DNA of 39,821 nucleotides from assembly GCF_002003465.1 (NCBI RefSeq), contig NZ_BDDQ01000024.1:1-39821 (forward strand). Direction: 5' to 3'. Under the pieces are notes generated by a model. It made no database searches. It saw only the letters and a list, made by a program, of their open reading frames with translations, and had not been told where the DNA came from. The stretch comes from Caenibacillus caldisaponilyticus (GTDB lineage: Bacteria > Bacillota > Bacilli > Bacillales > Sporolactobacillaceae). A program made the position numbers and the translations under genes. Below, in pieces: positions 23,957 to 33,508 of this stretch. The stretch's first letter is position 1. Each line of letters begins with the position of its first letter.

Positions 23957-24982
23957 TTGAGCGAACCGATTTTGGCGGTGAAAGGGCTGAAGACGACTTT
24001 TTACACGGATGATGGACAGGTTCCGGCGGTGGACGGCGTCGATTTCTCCGTTCGTGCCGGAGAAATTCTCGGCATCGTCGGCGAATCGGGATGCGGCAAG
24101 AGCGTAACTTCGCTGTCTATCATGCGCTTGGTGTCCGCCCCCGGGAAAATTGTCGACGGACGGATTGTTTTCAACGGTGAAGACATCACGCACGCTTCGG
24201 AAAAGAGAATGCGGCAAATCCGCGGCGATGAAATGGCGATGATCTTCCAGGAGCCGATGACGTCCCTCAATCCCGTTTTGACCATCGGCCAACAGCTCGT
24301 CGAAGCGATCCGCATTCACCGCAAAACGTCCAAACGGGAAGCCGAAGCACAGGCGGCCGAATGGCTCAAGCTTGTCGGCTTGCCGCGGCCCAAGGACTTA
24401 TTGAAAAGTTATCCGCACCAGTTGTCCGGAGGTATGCGCCAGCGCGTCATGATCGCCATGGCGATGGTTTGCGGTCCGAAGGTGCTGATCGCCGACGAAC
24501 CGACCACGGCGCTGGATGTCACCATTCAGAAACAAATTTTAAATCTCATGAAAAAGCTGAACCGCGAAACGGGGACGGCCATTATTTTGATCACGCACGA
24601 TTTGGGCGTCGTCGCCGAAATGTGCGATCGCGTCATCGTCATGTATGCGGGCAAAGTGGTGGAAGAAGGCCCCGTCAAAGCCATTTTCAAAAATCCGGCC
24701 CACCCCTATACAAAGGGGTTGCTGGCGTCGGTCCCCGACTTGAGGAACCGGAAAAAAAGGCTCTATTCCATTCCCGGCAACGTGCCCAAGCCGGGTGAAA
24801 TTACAAACGGGTGCCCGTTTCATCCGCGCTGCGAATGGGCGATGGATCGATGCAGGGGGAGTTTGCCGGAGTGGGCGGCGCTCGGCGCCGGCCATCGGGC
24901 GCGTTGCTTCCTGCACGACATGAAGGACGGAATCGCGCCCGGAAAGGGGGAGAGCCATGGCGGAACCGCTGTTAACCGTTGA
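23957..24982 (+). CDS. oppD: Peptide ABC importer ATPase, OppD/DppD family
   Basis: This ATPase (341 residues) is one of the two that power oligopeptide/dipeptide uptake. It has Walker [13 protein letters not shown]-loop [11 protein letters not shown], signature [15 protein letters not shown], Walker [24 protein letters not shown] and the family's C-terminal zinc/iron-sulfur-type Cys region ([15 protein letters not shown]). The start is TTG 23957 with AAAGGAGGGGG upstream; the frame runs further 5' to 23873, but that leader is not conserved. The 3' end overlaps oppF by 26 bases. Confidence 0.93.
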   Translation: MSEPILAVKGLKTTFYTDDGQVPAVDGVDFSVRAGEILGIVGESGCGKSVTSLSIMRLVSAPGKIVDGRIVFNGEDITHASEKRMRQIRGDEMAMIFQEPMTSLNPVLTIGQQLVEAIRIHRKTSKREAEAQAAEWLKLVGLPRPKDLLKSYPHQLSGGMRQRVMIAMAMVCGPKVLIADEPTTALDVTIQKQILNLMKKLNRETGTAIILITHDLGVVAEMCDRVIVMYAGKVVEEGPVKAIFKNPAHPYTKGLLASVPDLRNRKKRLYSIPGNVPKPGEITNGCPFHPRCEWAMDRCRGSLPEWAALGAGHRARCFLHDMKDGIAPGKGESHGGTAVNR

Positions 24983-25925
24983 AGGTTTAAAAAAATATTA
25001 TCCGATCGAAGGCGGCGTTTGGCGCAAGACGATCGGCTACGTCAAGGCGGTCGACGGCGTTTCATTTGAAGTTTTCAAAGGCGAGACGTTCGGGTTGGTC
25101 GGCGAGTCCGGATGCGGCAAGTCGACGACCGGGCGCGCGCTCATGCGCCTGATCGAGCCGACCGAAGGCCGCGTCGTATTTGCCGGTCAAGACATCACCG
25201 CGTTGGACAAACGGATGTTGAGAAAGCTGCGGAAAGACATTCAGATGATCTTTCAAGATCCGTTCGCTTCGCTGAATCCGCGACAGACGGTCGGCCAAAT
25301 CATTGAGGAGCCGATGATCGTCCATAAGATCGGAACAAAAGCGGAACGGAAGAAGCGGGTGCGCGAGTTGCTCGAAGTGGTCGGGCTTTCAAGCGCCTAT
25401 GCCGACCGTTATCCTCATCAGTTCAGCGGCGGACAGCGGCAGAGGATCGGCATCGCCCGCGCTTTGGCGGTCGATCCGAAACTGATCATCGCCGATGAAC
25501 CCATCTCGGCGCTCGACGTGTCGATTCAATCGCAAGTGCTGAACCTTTTGCAAGATTTGCAGGAAGCCTTCGGATTGACCTTCCTGTTCATCGCCCACGA
25601 CTTGAGCGCCGTTCATCACTTTGCCGACCGCGTCGGCGTCATGTACCTCGGCCGTTTGGTGGAGGTCGCCGAAAGCGATCGCTTGTACGCATCGCCAAAG
25701 CATCCTTACACGAAGGCGCTTTTGGCGTCCGTTCCGGTTCCCGATCCGGATTACAAAAGCGAAGGGGAAGTGCTTCAAGGAGATGTGCCGAATCCCGCGG
25801 ATCCGCCTTCGGGCTGCGCCTTTCATCCGCGTTGTCCGTTCGCCACGGATCATTGCCGGCGCGTCCGTCCGGAACTGAAAACGGTCGAAGAAGAGCATCG
25901 GGTCGCTTGCCATCTTTATGCCTAA
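24957..25925 (+). CDS. oppF: Peptide ABC importer ATPase, OppF/DppF family
   Basis: This is the second ATPase of the importer (322 residues). It has Walker [16 protein letters not shown]-loop [14 protein letters not shown], signature [15 protein letters not shown], Walker [13 protein letters not shown] and [12 protein letters not shown]. The Cys-containing C-terminus ([16 protein letters not shown]) is shared with the OppD partner. The start is ATG 24957 after AAAGGGGG, inside the end of oppD, so the two are translationally coupled. OppD/OppF heterodimers hydrolyse ATP at the cytoplasmic face of the permease pair encoded downstream. Confidence 0.94.
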   Translation: MAEPLLTVEGLKKYYPIEGGVWRKTIGYVKAVDGVSFEVFKGETFGLVGESGCGKSTTGRALMRLIEPTEGRVVFAGQDITALDKRMLRKLRKDIQMIFQDPFASLNPRQTVGQIIEEPMIVHKIGTKAERKKRVRELLEVVGLSSAYADRYPHQFSGGQRQRIGIARALAVDPKLIIADEPISALDVSIQSQVLNLLQDLQEAFGLTFLFIAHDLSAVHHFADRVGVMYLGRLVEVAESDRLYASPKHPYTKALLASVPVPDPDYKSEGEVLQGDVPNPADPPSGCAFHPRCPFATDHCRRVRPELKTVEEEHRVACHLYA

Positions 25926-26074
25926 ACCCGCGCCGTGCGATCCCGTTCCTTCGCGACCGGCGACGGTCATTGCGTTTGATGTCAATTGCGATCCGGCCTT
26001 ATCTGCAGGCTATTGCCAATCGGAGGCGGCCGTTCGCATGGCAGATAAATCAGAGAATAATGAGGGGGAGACCG

Positions 26075-27682
26075 ATGAAGAGATTTTTTTGGTTGGCTGT
26101 TGTCGTCATCGCCAGTTTAACGCTTGTCCTCAGCGGTTGTTCGTCGTCTTCGAGCGGGGATAAATCGAGTTCCGGCAACGAGAAAGGCGGCAATAAGGTC
26201 CTCGTCTTCGGACGCGGCGCCGACTCGACCTCGCTTGATCCAGCGGTCGTCACGGATGGCGAATCGTTGGGCGTAACCAAAAACATTTATGAAACGCTTG
26301 TGGAATACAAAGGGCAAACGACCGACGTCGGGCCCGGTCTCGCCGAATCGTGGGACATCAGCGCCGACGGCAAAACCTATACGTTCCATCTGCGCAAAGG
26401 CGTCAAATTCCACGACGGCACGGATTTCGATGCCGAGGCGGTCGTGTATAACTTCGACCGTTGGAAAAACGGCAATGATGAAGCCAAGTTCGCGTATTAC
26501 GTTTCGATGTTCGGCGGCTTTGGCGACAAGAGCGTCATTCAAGAAACCAAAGCGATCGACAAGTATACGGTCGAGTTCAAATTGAAAACGCCGTTTGCGC
26601 CGTTTTTAAAAGACTTGGCGATGTCGCCGTTTGCGATCGCCAGCCCGAAGGCCATCAAGAAATACGGCGATAAGTACGGCGTGGATGCCGCCGTCGGCAC
26701 CGGCCCGTTCAAACTCAAAGAATGGAAGCGCAAGGACACGATTACGCTCGTCAAAAACAAAGATTATTGGCAAAAAGGTAAGCCGAAGCTCGACGGTTTG
26801 ATCTTTAAGGTGATTCCGGACAACACCGCCCGGCTGAACGCGTTGAAAAACGGGGAGATCGATTTGATGGACGGCGTCAACCCGAGCGATTTGAAAGACA
26901 TAAAGAACAATAAAGACTTGCAAATCTTTTACCGCCCGCCGATGAACATCGGCTATCTCGGCTTCAACGTCGAGAAAAAACCGTTCGACAATCCACTCGT
27001 CCGCCAAGCGCTGAATGAAGCGGTGGACAAACAAGCGTTGATTGACGCGTTCTTCAACGGGACGGCCGAGCCGGCGAAAAACCCGATGCCCCCGAGCATC
27101 GGCGGGTATAATGACGCCGTTCAACCCTACGAGTTCAACCTCGACCATGCCAAAGAGCTGCTCAAAAAAGCCGGCTATCCGAACGGCTTTAAGACCGAAT
27201 TGTGGACGATGCCGAACCCGCGGCCGTACATGCCCAATCCGGATAAAATCGCCGAAGCGATCGCCCACAATTTTAAAAAGATCGGTGTGGACGCCAAGAT
27301 CCAAACCTTTGAATGGACGACTTACTTAGAAAAATTGGCGAAGGGCGAAGCGCCGATGTTTATGATCGGATGGACGGGCGACAACGGTGATGCCGACAAC
27401 TTTATCTACACGCTGCTCTCGAGCGACGCGATCGGCAGCAACAACTATTCGCGGTACAGCAACAAACAAGTCGACAGCCTCCTGAAAAAGGCGCAAACGG
27501 TCACCGATGAAAACCAACGCCAAGAACTCTACAAGCAAGCCCAAGAAATCATCCATAAAGACGCGCCTTGGATTCCGCTTTTCCACACGAAACCGGCGCT
27601 CGTCGGAAAGAGCAACATCAAAGGCTATCAGCCGCATCCGACCGGTTCGGATTCATTCGTCGACGTCGATTTGGCCGACTGA
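26075..27682 (+). CDS. Dipeptide/oligopeptide-binding lipoprotein, DppA-like
   Basis: The 535-residue lipoprotein starts at ATG 26075 (GAGGGGG upstream). It has a signal peptide ending in lipobox VLSGC (Cys at about residue 21) and a Ser/Gly linker. The SBP family 5 domain follows: SLDPAVVTDGES, LAESWDISADGKTYTFHLRK, GVKFHDGTDFDAEAVV and the C-terminal half with LWTMPNPRPYMPNP, which resembles DppA more than OppA. It captures peptides outside the membrane for the DppB/C-type permease. An in-frame extension upstream to 25832 overlaps oppF and is not coding. Confidence 0.92.
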   Translation: MKRFFWLAVVVIASLTLVLSGCSSSSSGDKSSSGNEKGGNKVLVFGRGADSTSLDPAVVTDGESLGVTKNIYETLVEYKGQTTDVGPGLAESWDISADGKTYTFHLRKGVKFHDGTDFDAEAVVYNFDRWKNGNDEAKFAYYVSMFGGFGDKSVIQETKAIDKYTVEFKLKTPFAPFLKDLAMSPFAIASPKAIKKYGDKYGVDAAVGTGPFKLKEWKRKDTITLVKNKDYWQKGKPKLDGLIFKVIPDNTARLNALKNGEIDLMDGVNPSDLKDIKNNKDLQIFYRPPMNIGYLGFNVEKKPFDNPLVRQALNEAVDKQALIDAFFNGTAEPAKNPMPPSIGGYNDAVQPYEFNLDHAKELLKKAGYPNGFKTELWTMPNPRPYMPNPDKIAEAIAHNFKKIGVDAKIQTFEWTTYLEKLAKGEAPMFMIGWTGDNGDADNFIYTLLSSDAIGSNNYSRYSNKQVDSLLKKAQTVTDENQRQELYKQAQEIIHKDAPWIPLFHTKPALVGKSNIKGYQPHPTGSDSFVDVDLAD

Positions 27683-27701
27683 GGCGGTGGGGCGCAAGGA
27701 T

Positions 27702-27726
27702 GAGGGGAGGGCGTTCTCCCCTCTTT
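27702..27726 (+). terminator. Intra-operon hairpin after the binding-protein gene
   Basis: GAGGGGA (27702-27708) pairs with TCCCCTC (27717-27723), followed by TTTCCTTTTC. It probably stabilises or partly terminates the message after the binding protein, giving more binding protein than permease. The rest of 27683-27916 shows no gene. Confidence 0.6.
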
Positions 27727-27916
27727 CCTTTTCAATGGCTCATGGCATTTGCGTTTAAGGTTGAAAAAACCGTTGCCGGAGCCGCTTCATGCTTCCAAAG
27801 CCGGAAAGGGGCGCGAGGACGGGCGTGATCAAAAGGCGGCGGTCGGCCGCACCGTCACCGCGTCGCAAACGGTTCCTGCCATCGTTCGTTGCAAGATTCG
27901 GAAAAGGGGTGAGCGC

Positions 27917-28921
27917 ATGCTTGCTTATTCGATCAGAAGAATGATCGCTTTGATCCCGGTTTTGATCGGGATGTCGCTGATCGTTTTCGGCATTATCCGC
28001 GCGATTCCCGGCGATCCCGCGCTGGCGATTCTCGGACAAAAAGCGACGCCGGAGTCCCTTGAACAGCTGCGCCGATCCCTCGGATTGGACAAGCCGTGGT
28101 ACTATCAATATTTTTCCTATGTTAAAGACTTGCTGAGCGGCGACCTCGGAACGTCGATCCGCTCGGGCGCGCCGATCAGCCGGGAAATCTGGCCGCATCT
28201 GGCGGCGACGATCGAACTGTCTTTTGTCGCGATGCTGATCGCCGTCGTCGTCGGCATCAACCTCGGCATCTTAAGCGCATGGAAACAAAATTCGGCAATC
28301 GACGTCATTTCAATGGTCATCGCGTTGGTCGGCGTCTCCATGCCGGTGTTCTGGCTCGGCCTTGTCGAGCAATGGGCGTTTTCGATCAAGCTCGGCTGGC
28401 TGCCGTCGATCGGGCGGGACGACATTCGCGACCCGGTCGCGGCGATTACGCATATTTATTTGCTTGACACGCTGCTTTCCGGCCGGCTCGACCAATTTTG
28501 GGAGGTCGTTCGCCACTTGGTGCTGCCGAGCATCGCGCTCGCCACGATTCCGATGGCGATCATCGCCCGAATGACGCGTTCGAGCATGCTGGAAGTCCTG
28601 CGATCCGACTACATCCGCACCGCCCGGGCGAAAGGGCAGAAGATGGTGTGGGTCGTGTACAAACATGCGCTGAAGAACGCCTTTATCCCGGTGTTGACGG
28701 TCATCGGCTTGCAGTCGGGGCTGCTCCTCGGCGGGGCGATTCTCACGGAAACGATCTTCGGTTGGCCGGGCATCGGCAGTTATATTTACGACGCCATCCA
28801 ATTCCGGGATTATCCCGTCATCCAGTCGGGCATTCTTATCATCGCCCTGATGTTCGTTTTGGTCAACTTGATCGTCGACTTGTTGTACGCCGTGTTCGAT
28901 CCGCGCATTAAATACAAATGA
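27917..28921 (+). CDS. dppB: Peptide ABC importer permease, DppB/OppB family
   Basis: The 334-residue membrane protein has six transmembrane segments. It shows the OppB/DppB signature N-terminus (MLAYSIRRMIALIPVLIGMS, then FGIIRAIPGDPA) and the EAA loop (DYIRTARAKGQKMVWVVYKHA). The start is ATG 27917 after AAAAGGGGTGAG. It forms the channel with DppC. It overlaps the DppC reading frame's first possible ATG, but the preferred dppC start is 17 bases after this gene. Confidence 0.93.
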   Translation: MLAYSIRRMIALIPVLIGMSLIVFGIIRAIPGDPALAILGQKATPESLEQLRRSLGLDKPWYYQYFSYVKDLLSGDLGTSIRSGAPISREIWPHLAATIELSFVAMLIAVVVGINLGILSAWKQNSAIDVISMVIALVGVSMPVFWLGLVEQWAFSIKLGWLPSIGRDDIRDPVAAITHIYLLDTLLSGRLDQFWEVVRHLVLPSIALATIPMAIIARMTRSSMLEVLRSDYIRTARAKGQKMVWVVYKHALKNAFIPVLTVIGLQSGLLLGGAILTETIFGWPGIGSYIYDAIQFRDYPVIQSGILIIALMFVLVNLIVDLLYAVFDPRIKYK

Positions 28922-28938
28922 GAGAGGAGGGCTCGGGC

Positions 28939-29835
28939 GTGGAAACGATGCTTGAGCGTAAACCGGGTGCTCCGCAGCCCGCAAAAACCGCCGAAGCTTC
29001 TCTATGGTACGGCGCGTGGCGCGCATTAAAAAAGAACAAACTGGCCGTCATCGGGGCGTGCATCATCCTCGTCTTCATTCTTTGCGCGCTCCTCGCCCCT
29101 TTGCTGAAACCCGAAGGATTCGACGCGGAAAATCTGTCCGCCCGCCTGAAGCCGCCGTCCGGCGCGCATTGGTTCGGCACGGATGATTTCGGCCGCGATA
29201 TTTTTACGAGAATACTCTATGGGGCGAGAATTTCGCTTTGGGTCGGGTTTTCATCCGTGACCGGAGCGATCATCGTCGGAACCGTGCTCGGCATATTGGC
29301 CGGTTTTTACGGCAGATGGATCGACATGATCATTTCGCGCCTGTTTGACATCATGCTCGCCTTTCCGAGCATCCTGCTTGCGATCGCCATCGTCGCGGTC
29401 CTCGGGCCGTCCTTGCAAAACGCGCTCATCGCGATCGCCACGGTCAACATTCCGAACTTCGGGCGCCTCGTCCGCTCAAAAGTGCTCAGCATCAAGGAAG
29501 AAGAATACATTCTCGCCGCGCGGGCGATCGGCATGAAGGATTCGCGCATTCTCCTGCGCCACATCTTGCCCAACAGCCTCGCGCCGATCATCGTCCAAGG
29601 CACCTTGAGCATCGCGACGGCGATTTTGGATGCGGCGGCGCTCGGTTTTCTCGGGCTCGGCGCTCAGCCGCCGCACCCGGAATGGGGCCGGATGCTGTCC
29701 GACAGCCGCCAATATATCACGGACGCCCCGTGGACGGTGATTTTTCCCGGCCTGGCGATCGCCTTGACGGTGCTCGGGTTCAACCTGCTCGGCGACGGCG
29801 TCCGGGATGCCTTGGATCCGAAGATGAAGAAGTGA
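28939..29835 (+). CDS. dppC: Peptide ABC importer permease, DppC/OppC family
   Basis: This 298-residue permease has the OppC N-terminal extension, first membrane segment LAVIGACIILVFILCALLAP, the HWFGTDDFGRDIFTRILYGAR motif (quoted in part, about residues 74-92) and the EAA loop EEYILAARAIGMKDSRILLRH. GTG 28939 is chosen because GAGGAGG lies eight bases upstream; ATG 28918 and ATG 28948 are alternatives. It is the last gene of the D-F-A-B-C operon. About 170 featureless bases precede a bidirectional terminator. Confidence 0.92.
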   Translation: METMLERKPGAPQPAKTAEASLWYGAWRALKKNKLAVIGACIILVFILCALLAPLLKPEGFDAENLSARLKPPSGAHWFGTDDFGRDIFTRILYGARISLWVGFSSVTGAIIVGTVLGILAGFYGRWIDMIISRLFDIMLAFPSILLAIAIVAVLGPSLQNALIAIATVNIPNFGRLVRSKVLSIKEEEYILAARAIGMKDSRILLRHILPNSLAPIIVQGTLSIATAILDAAALGFLGLGAQPPHPEWGRMLSDSRQYITDAPWTVIFPGLAIALTVLGFNLLGDGVRDALDPKMKK

Positions 29836-30002
29836 ACCGGCAGGAAAGGCACGCCGGGCGACAAACATATCATCGCGGGCGCTGGAAGGCGAACCTCTGC
29901 GCTCGGCATCAGGCTATAACACCTGAAAACGGTGGGTTTGCGGAGCCGACCGTAAGGAAAATCGCAAACACGCGGGCATCCACAGCCGATGCTTCGAAAA
30001 GA

Positions 30003-30036
30003 AGAAAAAACCGGGGTCTTGCAACCCCGGTTTTTT
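30003..30036. terminator. Bidirectional terminator between dpp operon and ygaE
   Basis: AACCGGGGT and ACCCCGGTT form a 9-bp stem with a short loop, flanked by AAAAAA on the left and TTTTTT on the right, so it works from both sides. Confidence 0.92.
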
Positions 30037-31111
30037 ACAATTCTTCATCGTTATGAATGTCGACCTTGTTTTCGCGTTTGTGATAGGCTTGAAAGCTGTC
30101 GATCAGGCGGTCGAGGTGCTCGATTTGCTGGCCGTAATCAATGATCGCCGCGATCAGCGGGAAAAGATGCAGCCATTCCTCGCTTTCTTCATCTTTGTAA
30201 CAGCGGATGAACTGATCGGTCAGCTTCGATTTTAATTGGAACGTCTTGCCGGGCGCCTCTTCCGCGTCCCGGACCTTTTTGTTTAAGCGCATGAGTATGC
30301 GCTCATGGGTCACCAGCATGCTCTCGATCCGCTCGTAAATGCCGTTTTTGAGATGAGGCGGCAAGTGGTGGAGCAGATGCTCGTTTTCATTCATCGTCCG
30401 CAGCAGTTCATACAGCTTGTTCATCGTCGTGATCATTTGCCGGAATATGACGGTTTTCCGATACTTGGCATAACGGTGTTTGCGCAAGTAACGGCGCTCA
30501 TCGTTATACCAGAGAAAATATTGGCTGATTTTCATTTTTTGGTCTTGAAACTGCCGGAGTTCGTTTTTTATGGCCGCCCGTTCGGGAGCATGCTGAGCGA
30601 GCAGGCGGACCCATGTGAACAGCTTCGTCGTCTGGTTGACGATCATATGGTAGAGCCGATTTTCGTAATTCGGCGGCATGAAGGCGAGGTTGACGACGAA
30701 GGCCGCCAGCACGCCGATCATGATGAGCAAAAAGCGATTCAAGGCATAGATGAGCACCCCTTCGTCCGCCGGCGTTCCGCTCATAATGAGGATGACCGTC
30801 ACCGTGCTCAAGGTGATGGTGCTCTGCAGCTTGAGCCGCAAGTGAATCGCGATGACGACGATGGCGGCAAACCCGATGGCGATCGGATGATTGCCGAGCA
30901 TGGCGATGAACGCCGTCGCGACGACGGCGCCGATGATGTTGCCTTGAACGTTTTCAACGATCGTCTGCCAAGATCGGTAGACGGACGGTTGGATTGCAAA
31001 AGCGCTGGCCACGGCCGCCATCGAAACCGGTTGGAAGCCGAGCCACATGGATAAATAGATGGATAGCGTGATCGCTAAGCCCGTTTTGAGAATCCGGGCA
31101 CCCAATTTCAT
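30035..31111 (-). CDS. ygaE: YgaE: FUSC/UPF0421 aromatic-acid-exporter-like membrane protein
   Basis: The 358-residue protein has about six transmembrane segments in residues 10-150 (LGARILKTGLAITLSIYLSM; AFAIQPSVYRSWQTIVENVQ; GNIIGAVVATAFIAML). A long cytoplasmic, largely helical C-terminal half rich in Arg/Lys/Glu follows. This is the layout of the UPF0421 proteins (B. subtilis YgaE, next to gsaB). The QGNxxGA motif is shared with aromatic acid exporters, so export of organic acids is possible but unproven. The start is ATG 31111 after GGAGAGGG. The 292 bases between it and gsaB (31112-31403) contain no gene I can support. Confidence 0.85.
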   Translation of the reverse strand: MKLGARILKTGLAITLSIYLSMWLGFQPVSMAAVASAFAIQPSVYRSWQTIVENVQGNIIGAVVATAFIAMLGNHPIAIGFAAIVVIAIHLRLKLQSTITLSTVTVILIMSGTPADEGVLIYALNRFLLIMIGVLAAFVVNLAFMPPNYENRLYHMIVNQTTKLFTWVRLLAQHAPERAAIKNELRQFQDQKMKISQYFLWYNDERRYLRKHRYAKYRKTVIFRQMITTMNKLYELLRTMNENEHLLHHLPPHLKNGIYERIESMLVTHERILMRLNKKVRDAEEAPGKTFQLKSKLTDQFIRCYKDEESEEWLHLFPLIAAIIDYGQQIEHLDRLIDSFQAYHKRENKVDIHNDEEL

Positions 31112-31403
31112 GTAAACCTTTCCCTCTCCTTATAAAAACGTATTTCCAAGTTGAGAAACCCGATGGGTCTCCAAAGACTATACAACATCTCCGCACCCGT
31201 AATCAATGGCGCTGCGATGATAAAGGTTTAATGGCATGGGTGTACGGATGCCGGTGCTTGCGGCCGACCGCCTGATTATCGGTGAAGAGGGTCACGGTTT
31301 GATCGTTGTTCGCTTCATATTTAGCGGGACGGGTTCGGCCGAACGTCCGAGGCGACGGCGCCCCGGGTGGATCGCTTCCTCCGTCCGTTTTGAAAGGTGA
31401 ACG

Positions 31404-32699
31404 TTAGCGGGTTAATTCGTAAAACGCGCGATCGACGGCATCGAGCGTGTCATCTATGTCTTTATCCGTATGGGCGGTGGTGATGAACCACGCTTCGTAT
31501 TTCGACGGGGCGAGGTTAATGCCGTTTTTCAACATCGCTTTAAAGAAGCGGCCGAAAAGCTCACCGTCCGTATTCTGCGCGTCTTCATAATTTTTCACGG
31601 GGTGATCGGAGAAATAGAGCGTCATGGCGCCTTTGAGGCGATTGATGACGATCGGCAGGCCGTATTTTCGATTGATTTCATAAATGCCGTTTTCCAAACG
31701 GGCGCCCAGCCGGTCGAGTTCTTCGTACACCCCGGGTTGTTCCAACACTTCGAGACAGGCGATCCCGGCGGACATCGAAGCCGGGTTGCCGGCCATCGTA
31801 CCGGCCTGATAGGCGGGGCCGAGCGGCGCCACTTCTTCCATGATGTCTTGGCGGCCGCCGTACGCCCCGATCGGCAGCCCGCCGCCGATGATTTTGCCGA
31901 GCGCCGTCATGTCCGGCTCGATCTGGAGCAGGTTTTGTGCGCCTCCGTACATAAAGCGGAAGGCGGTGATGACTTCGTCGTAGATGACGAGGGAACCGGC
32001 GCCGTGGGCGATTTCGTGAATCGCTTCAAGGAAGCCGGGTTCCGGCATGACGATGCCAAAGTTGCCGACGATCGGTTCGACGAGAACGGCCGCGATTTCT
32101 TTTCCCCAGTGAGCGAACGCCTCTTTTAGAGAATCCGGATCGTTATACGGCACCGTGATGACTTCCTCGGCGATGTTCTTCGTCACCCCGGCGGAATCCG
32201 GCGTACCGAGCGTGGACGGGCCGGAACCGGCGGCGACGAGGACGAGATCCGAGTGGCCGTGATAACAGCCGGCAAATTTTAAAATTTTGTCACGGCCCGT
32301 GTACGCCCGAGCGACGCGAATCGTCGTCATCACCGCTTCAGTACCGGAGTTGACGAACCGTATCCTCTCCAAAGACGGGATGGCGGCGCGCAGTTTTTTG
32401 GCGAATTCGACTTCAAGCCGGGTCGGCGTGCCGTAGAGCACCCCGTTTTCCGCCGCTTTTTGGATGGCACGCGTGATGTGGGGATGGGCGTGTCCGGTGA
32501 TGATCGGGCCGTAGGCGGCCAAATAATCGATGTAACGATTGCCGTCCGCATCCCAGAAGTAGGCGCCTTGGGCCCGTTCCATGAACACGGGGGCGCCGCC
32601 ACCGACCGCTTTATAAGACCGCGAAGGGCTGTTGACGCCGCCAACAATCACCTTTTGCGCTTCCTCATACAGTTTTTCGGACGCTTCGAATGTGTACAT
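31404..32699 (-). CDS. gsaB: Glutamate-1-semialdehyde 2,1-aminomutase
   Basis: This 431-residue cytoplasmic PLP enzyme converts glutamate-1-semialdehyde to 5-aminolevulinate in C5 heme synthesis. Motifs are [14 protein letters not shown] near the N-terminus, [38 protein letters not shown] and [18 protein letters not shown], which holds the PLP-binding Lys. The start is ATG 32699 after GGAAGGATG. It is assigned gsaB rather than hemL by position next to ygaE and bcp; B. subtilis has both paralogues, and hemL lies in the hemAXCDBL operon. Confidence 0.95.
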   Translation of the reverse strand: MYTFEASEKLYEEAQKVIVGGVNSPSRSYKAVGGGAPVFMERAQGAYFWDADGNRYIDYLAAYGPIITGHAHPHITRAIQKAAENGVLYGTPTRLEVEFAKKLRAAIPSLERIRFVNSGTEAVMTTIRVARAYTGRDKILKFAGCYHGHSDLVLVAAGSGPSTLGTPDSAGVTKNIAEEVITVPYNDPDSLKEAFAHWGKEIAAVLVEPIVGNFGIVMPEPGFLEAIHEIAHGAGSLVIYDEVITAFRFMYGGAQNLLQIEPDMTALGKIIGGGLPIGAYGGRQDIMEEVAPLGPAYQAGTMAGNPASMSAGIACLEVLEQPGVYEELDRLGARLENGIYEINRKYGLPIVINRLKGAMTLYFSDHPVKNYEDAQNTDGELFGRFFKAMLKNGINLAPSKYEAWFITTAHTDKDIDDTLDAVDRAFYELTR

Positions 32700-32810
32700 G
32701 ACCGTTCATCCTTCCTTTTTTCTCTTCCATTAGGCGCATATCTGGCGGCACATGCGCCGTCAAAGAGTTGTGTATTCATGGTTTCTTCCCTCTATGCTTC
32801 CAAAGGAAGA

Positions 32811-32836
32811 AAAAAAGCCGACATCTCAGTCGGCAC
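32811..32836 (-). terminator. Minus-strand terminator downstream of the holin-like toxin gene
   Basis: On the minus strand GCCGA-CTGAGATG-TCGGC is followed by TTTTTTT. No ordinary gene lies upstream on that strand except the holin-like toxin at 33086-33166, so this probably ends its message or read-through from it. It is upstream of gsaB. Confidence 0.75.
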
Positions 32837-32884
32837 TCGCAGATCCCGGATTTGACATGAACATTATCCTGCATTTGTACGGAT

Positions 32885-33090
32885 TTGACAAGGTCGGCGC
32901 TTTTCTAGATTAGGGGGTGAGGCGGTCCCGGGTGAAAAAGGGACGTGACGTCTATCATAGACGGCACCTCGGGGAATATCATATAAAGGGACCGCAGGCG
33001 GTTGCCTGAGGTCCACAACGGTTTCACGGGCGGGCCTGTGTGAATAGGCCGCCCGGTTGGCTCGTGTGAGGAACCCCCGGATGGCCTATT
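32885..33090 (+). ncRNA. Candidate antisense antitoxin RNA of a type I toxin locus
   Basis: The region facing the 3' part of the toxin message is highly structured. GGACCGCAGGC/GCCTGAGGTCC forms a stem with one mismatch (about 32990-33014). A second is CGGGCGGGCCT/AGGCCGCCCG (33027-33055). A third, alternative stem is AATAGGCC...GGCCTATT (33043-33050/33083-33090), extendable inward to 14 positions, with TTTGCGCTTTG after it on the plus strand. TTGACA at 32885-32890 with TAGATT at 32906 could start it, but the spacing is only 15. In the TxpA/RatA-type systems an antitoxin RNA runs convergently here. Expression is inference. Confidence 0.35.
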
Positions 33091-33166
33091 TGCGCTTTGT
33101 TTGTGACAGTACGGCCACAAGAGCGCCAAACGCTATCATGAGAGATAACGCTTCGAATACTGTCAT
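33086..33166 (-). CDS. Putative holin-like toxin (type I toxin family)
   Basis: A 26-residue peptide, MTVFEALSLM-IAFGALVAVL-SQTKRK: a short N-terminus, one transmembrane helix and a basic tail. This is the pattern of the putative holin-like toxins of Bacillales (TxpA/BsrG-like type I toxins), which insert in the membrane and are held in check by an antisense RNA. ATG 33166 follows GGGGGTGAG. The stop codon lies within an AAATAGGCC motif that pairs with a complementary AATAGGCC downstream on the opposite strand, a structure I associate with these loci. Confidence 0.8.
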   Translation of the reverse strand: MTVFEALSLMIAFGALVAVLSQTKRK

Positions 33167-33207
33167 TGGCCTCACCCCCGAACGTGACAGGCCGCCCGTA
33201 TCCGTTG

Positions 33208-33236
33208 TATTCCCATCATAGCACGTCGTGAATGGG
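33208..33236 (-). promoter_or_regulatory. Likely promoter of the holin-like toxin gene
   Basis: On the minus strand an extended -10 TGCTATGAT (TATGAT = complement of 33215-33220) lies about 50 bases before the toxin start. The -35 is weak, so it depends on the extended -10. The leader would be about 42 bases. The remainder of 33237-33508 has no gene I can support. Confidence 0.45.
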
Positions 33237-33508
33237 AATTTTATCCGTCCTTTGTTTCGTTTTCGGGATGAGCCCCGCGTGGGGATTTCGGCGGTGTATG
33301 GGTTGTTCGGATGAGGCGCTCCGGATTTCCAACAAGCCATTTCTTCCATTTTTCTGTGGCTTTGGTCTCATAGAATGCATGTTTTCGCGCCATATGGGGG
33401 TGGAGGTGACCATACAGCTCTGGATGATGATGAGGACGGTTTCCGACTAAAGTCGCATGACGATCAAAGCGTCGTGAAATGCGCGTCTATCCGGATGAGC
33501 CAAACGGC

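Noticed and set aside
25832-26074. N-terminal extension of the peptide-binding protein
   Set aside because: It overlaps oppF and places an Arg-rich stretch before a perfect lipoprotein signal peptide; ATG 26075 has the ribosome-binding site.
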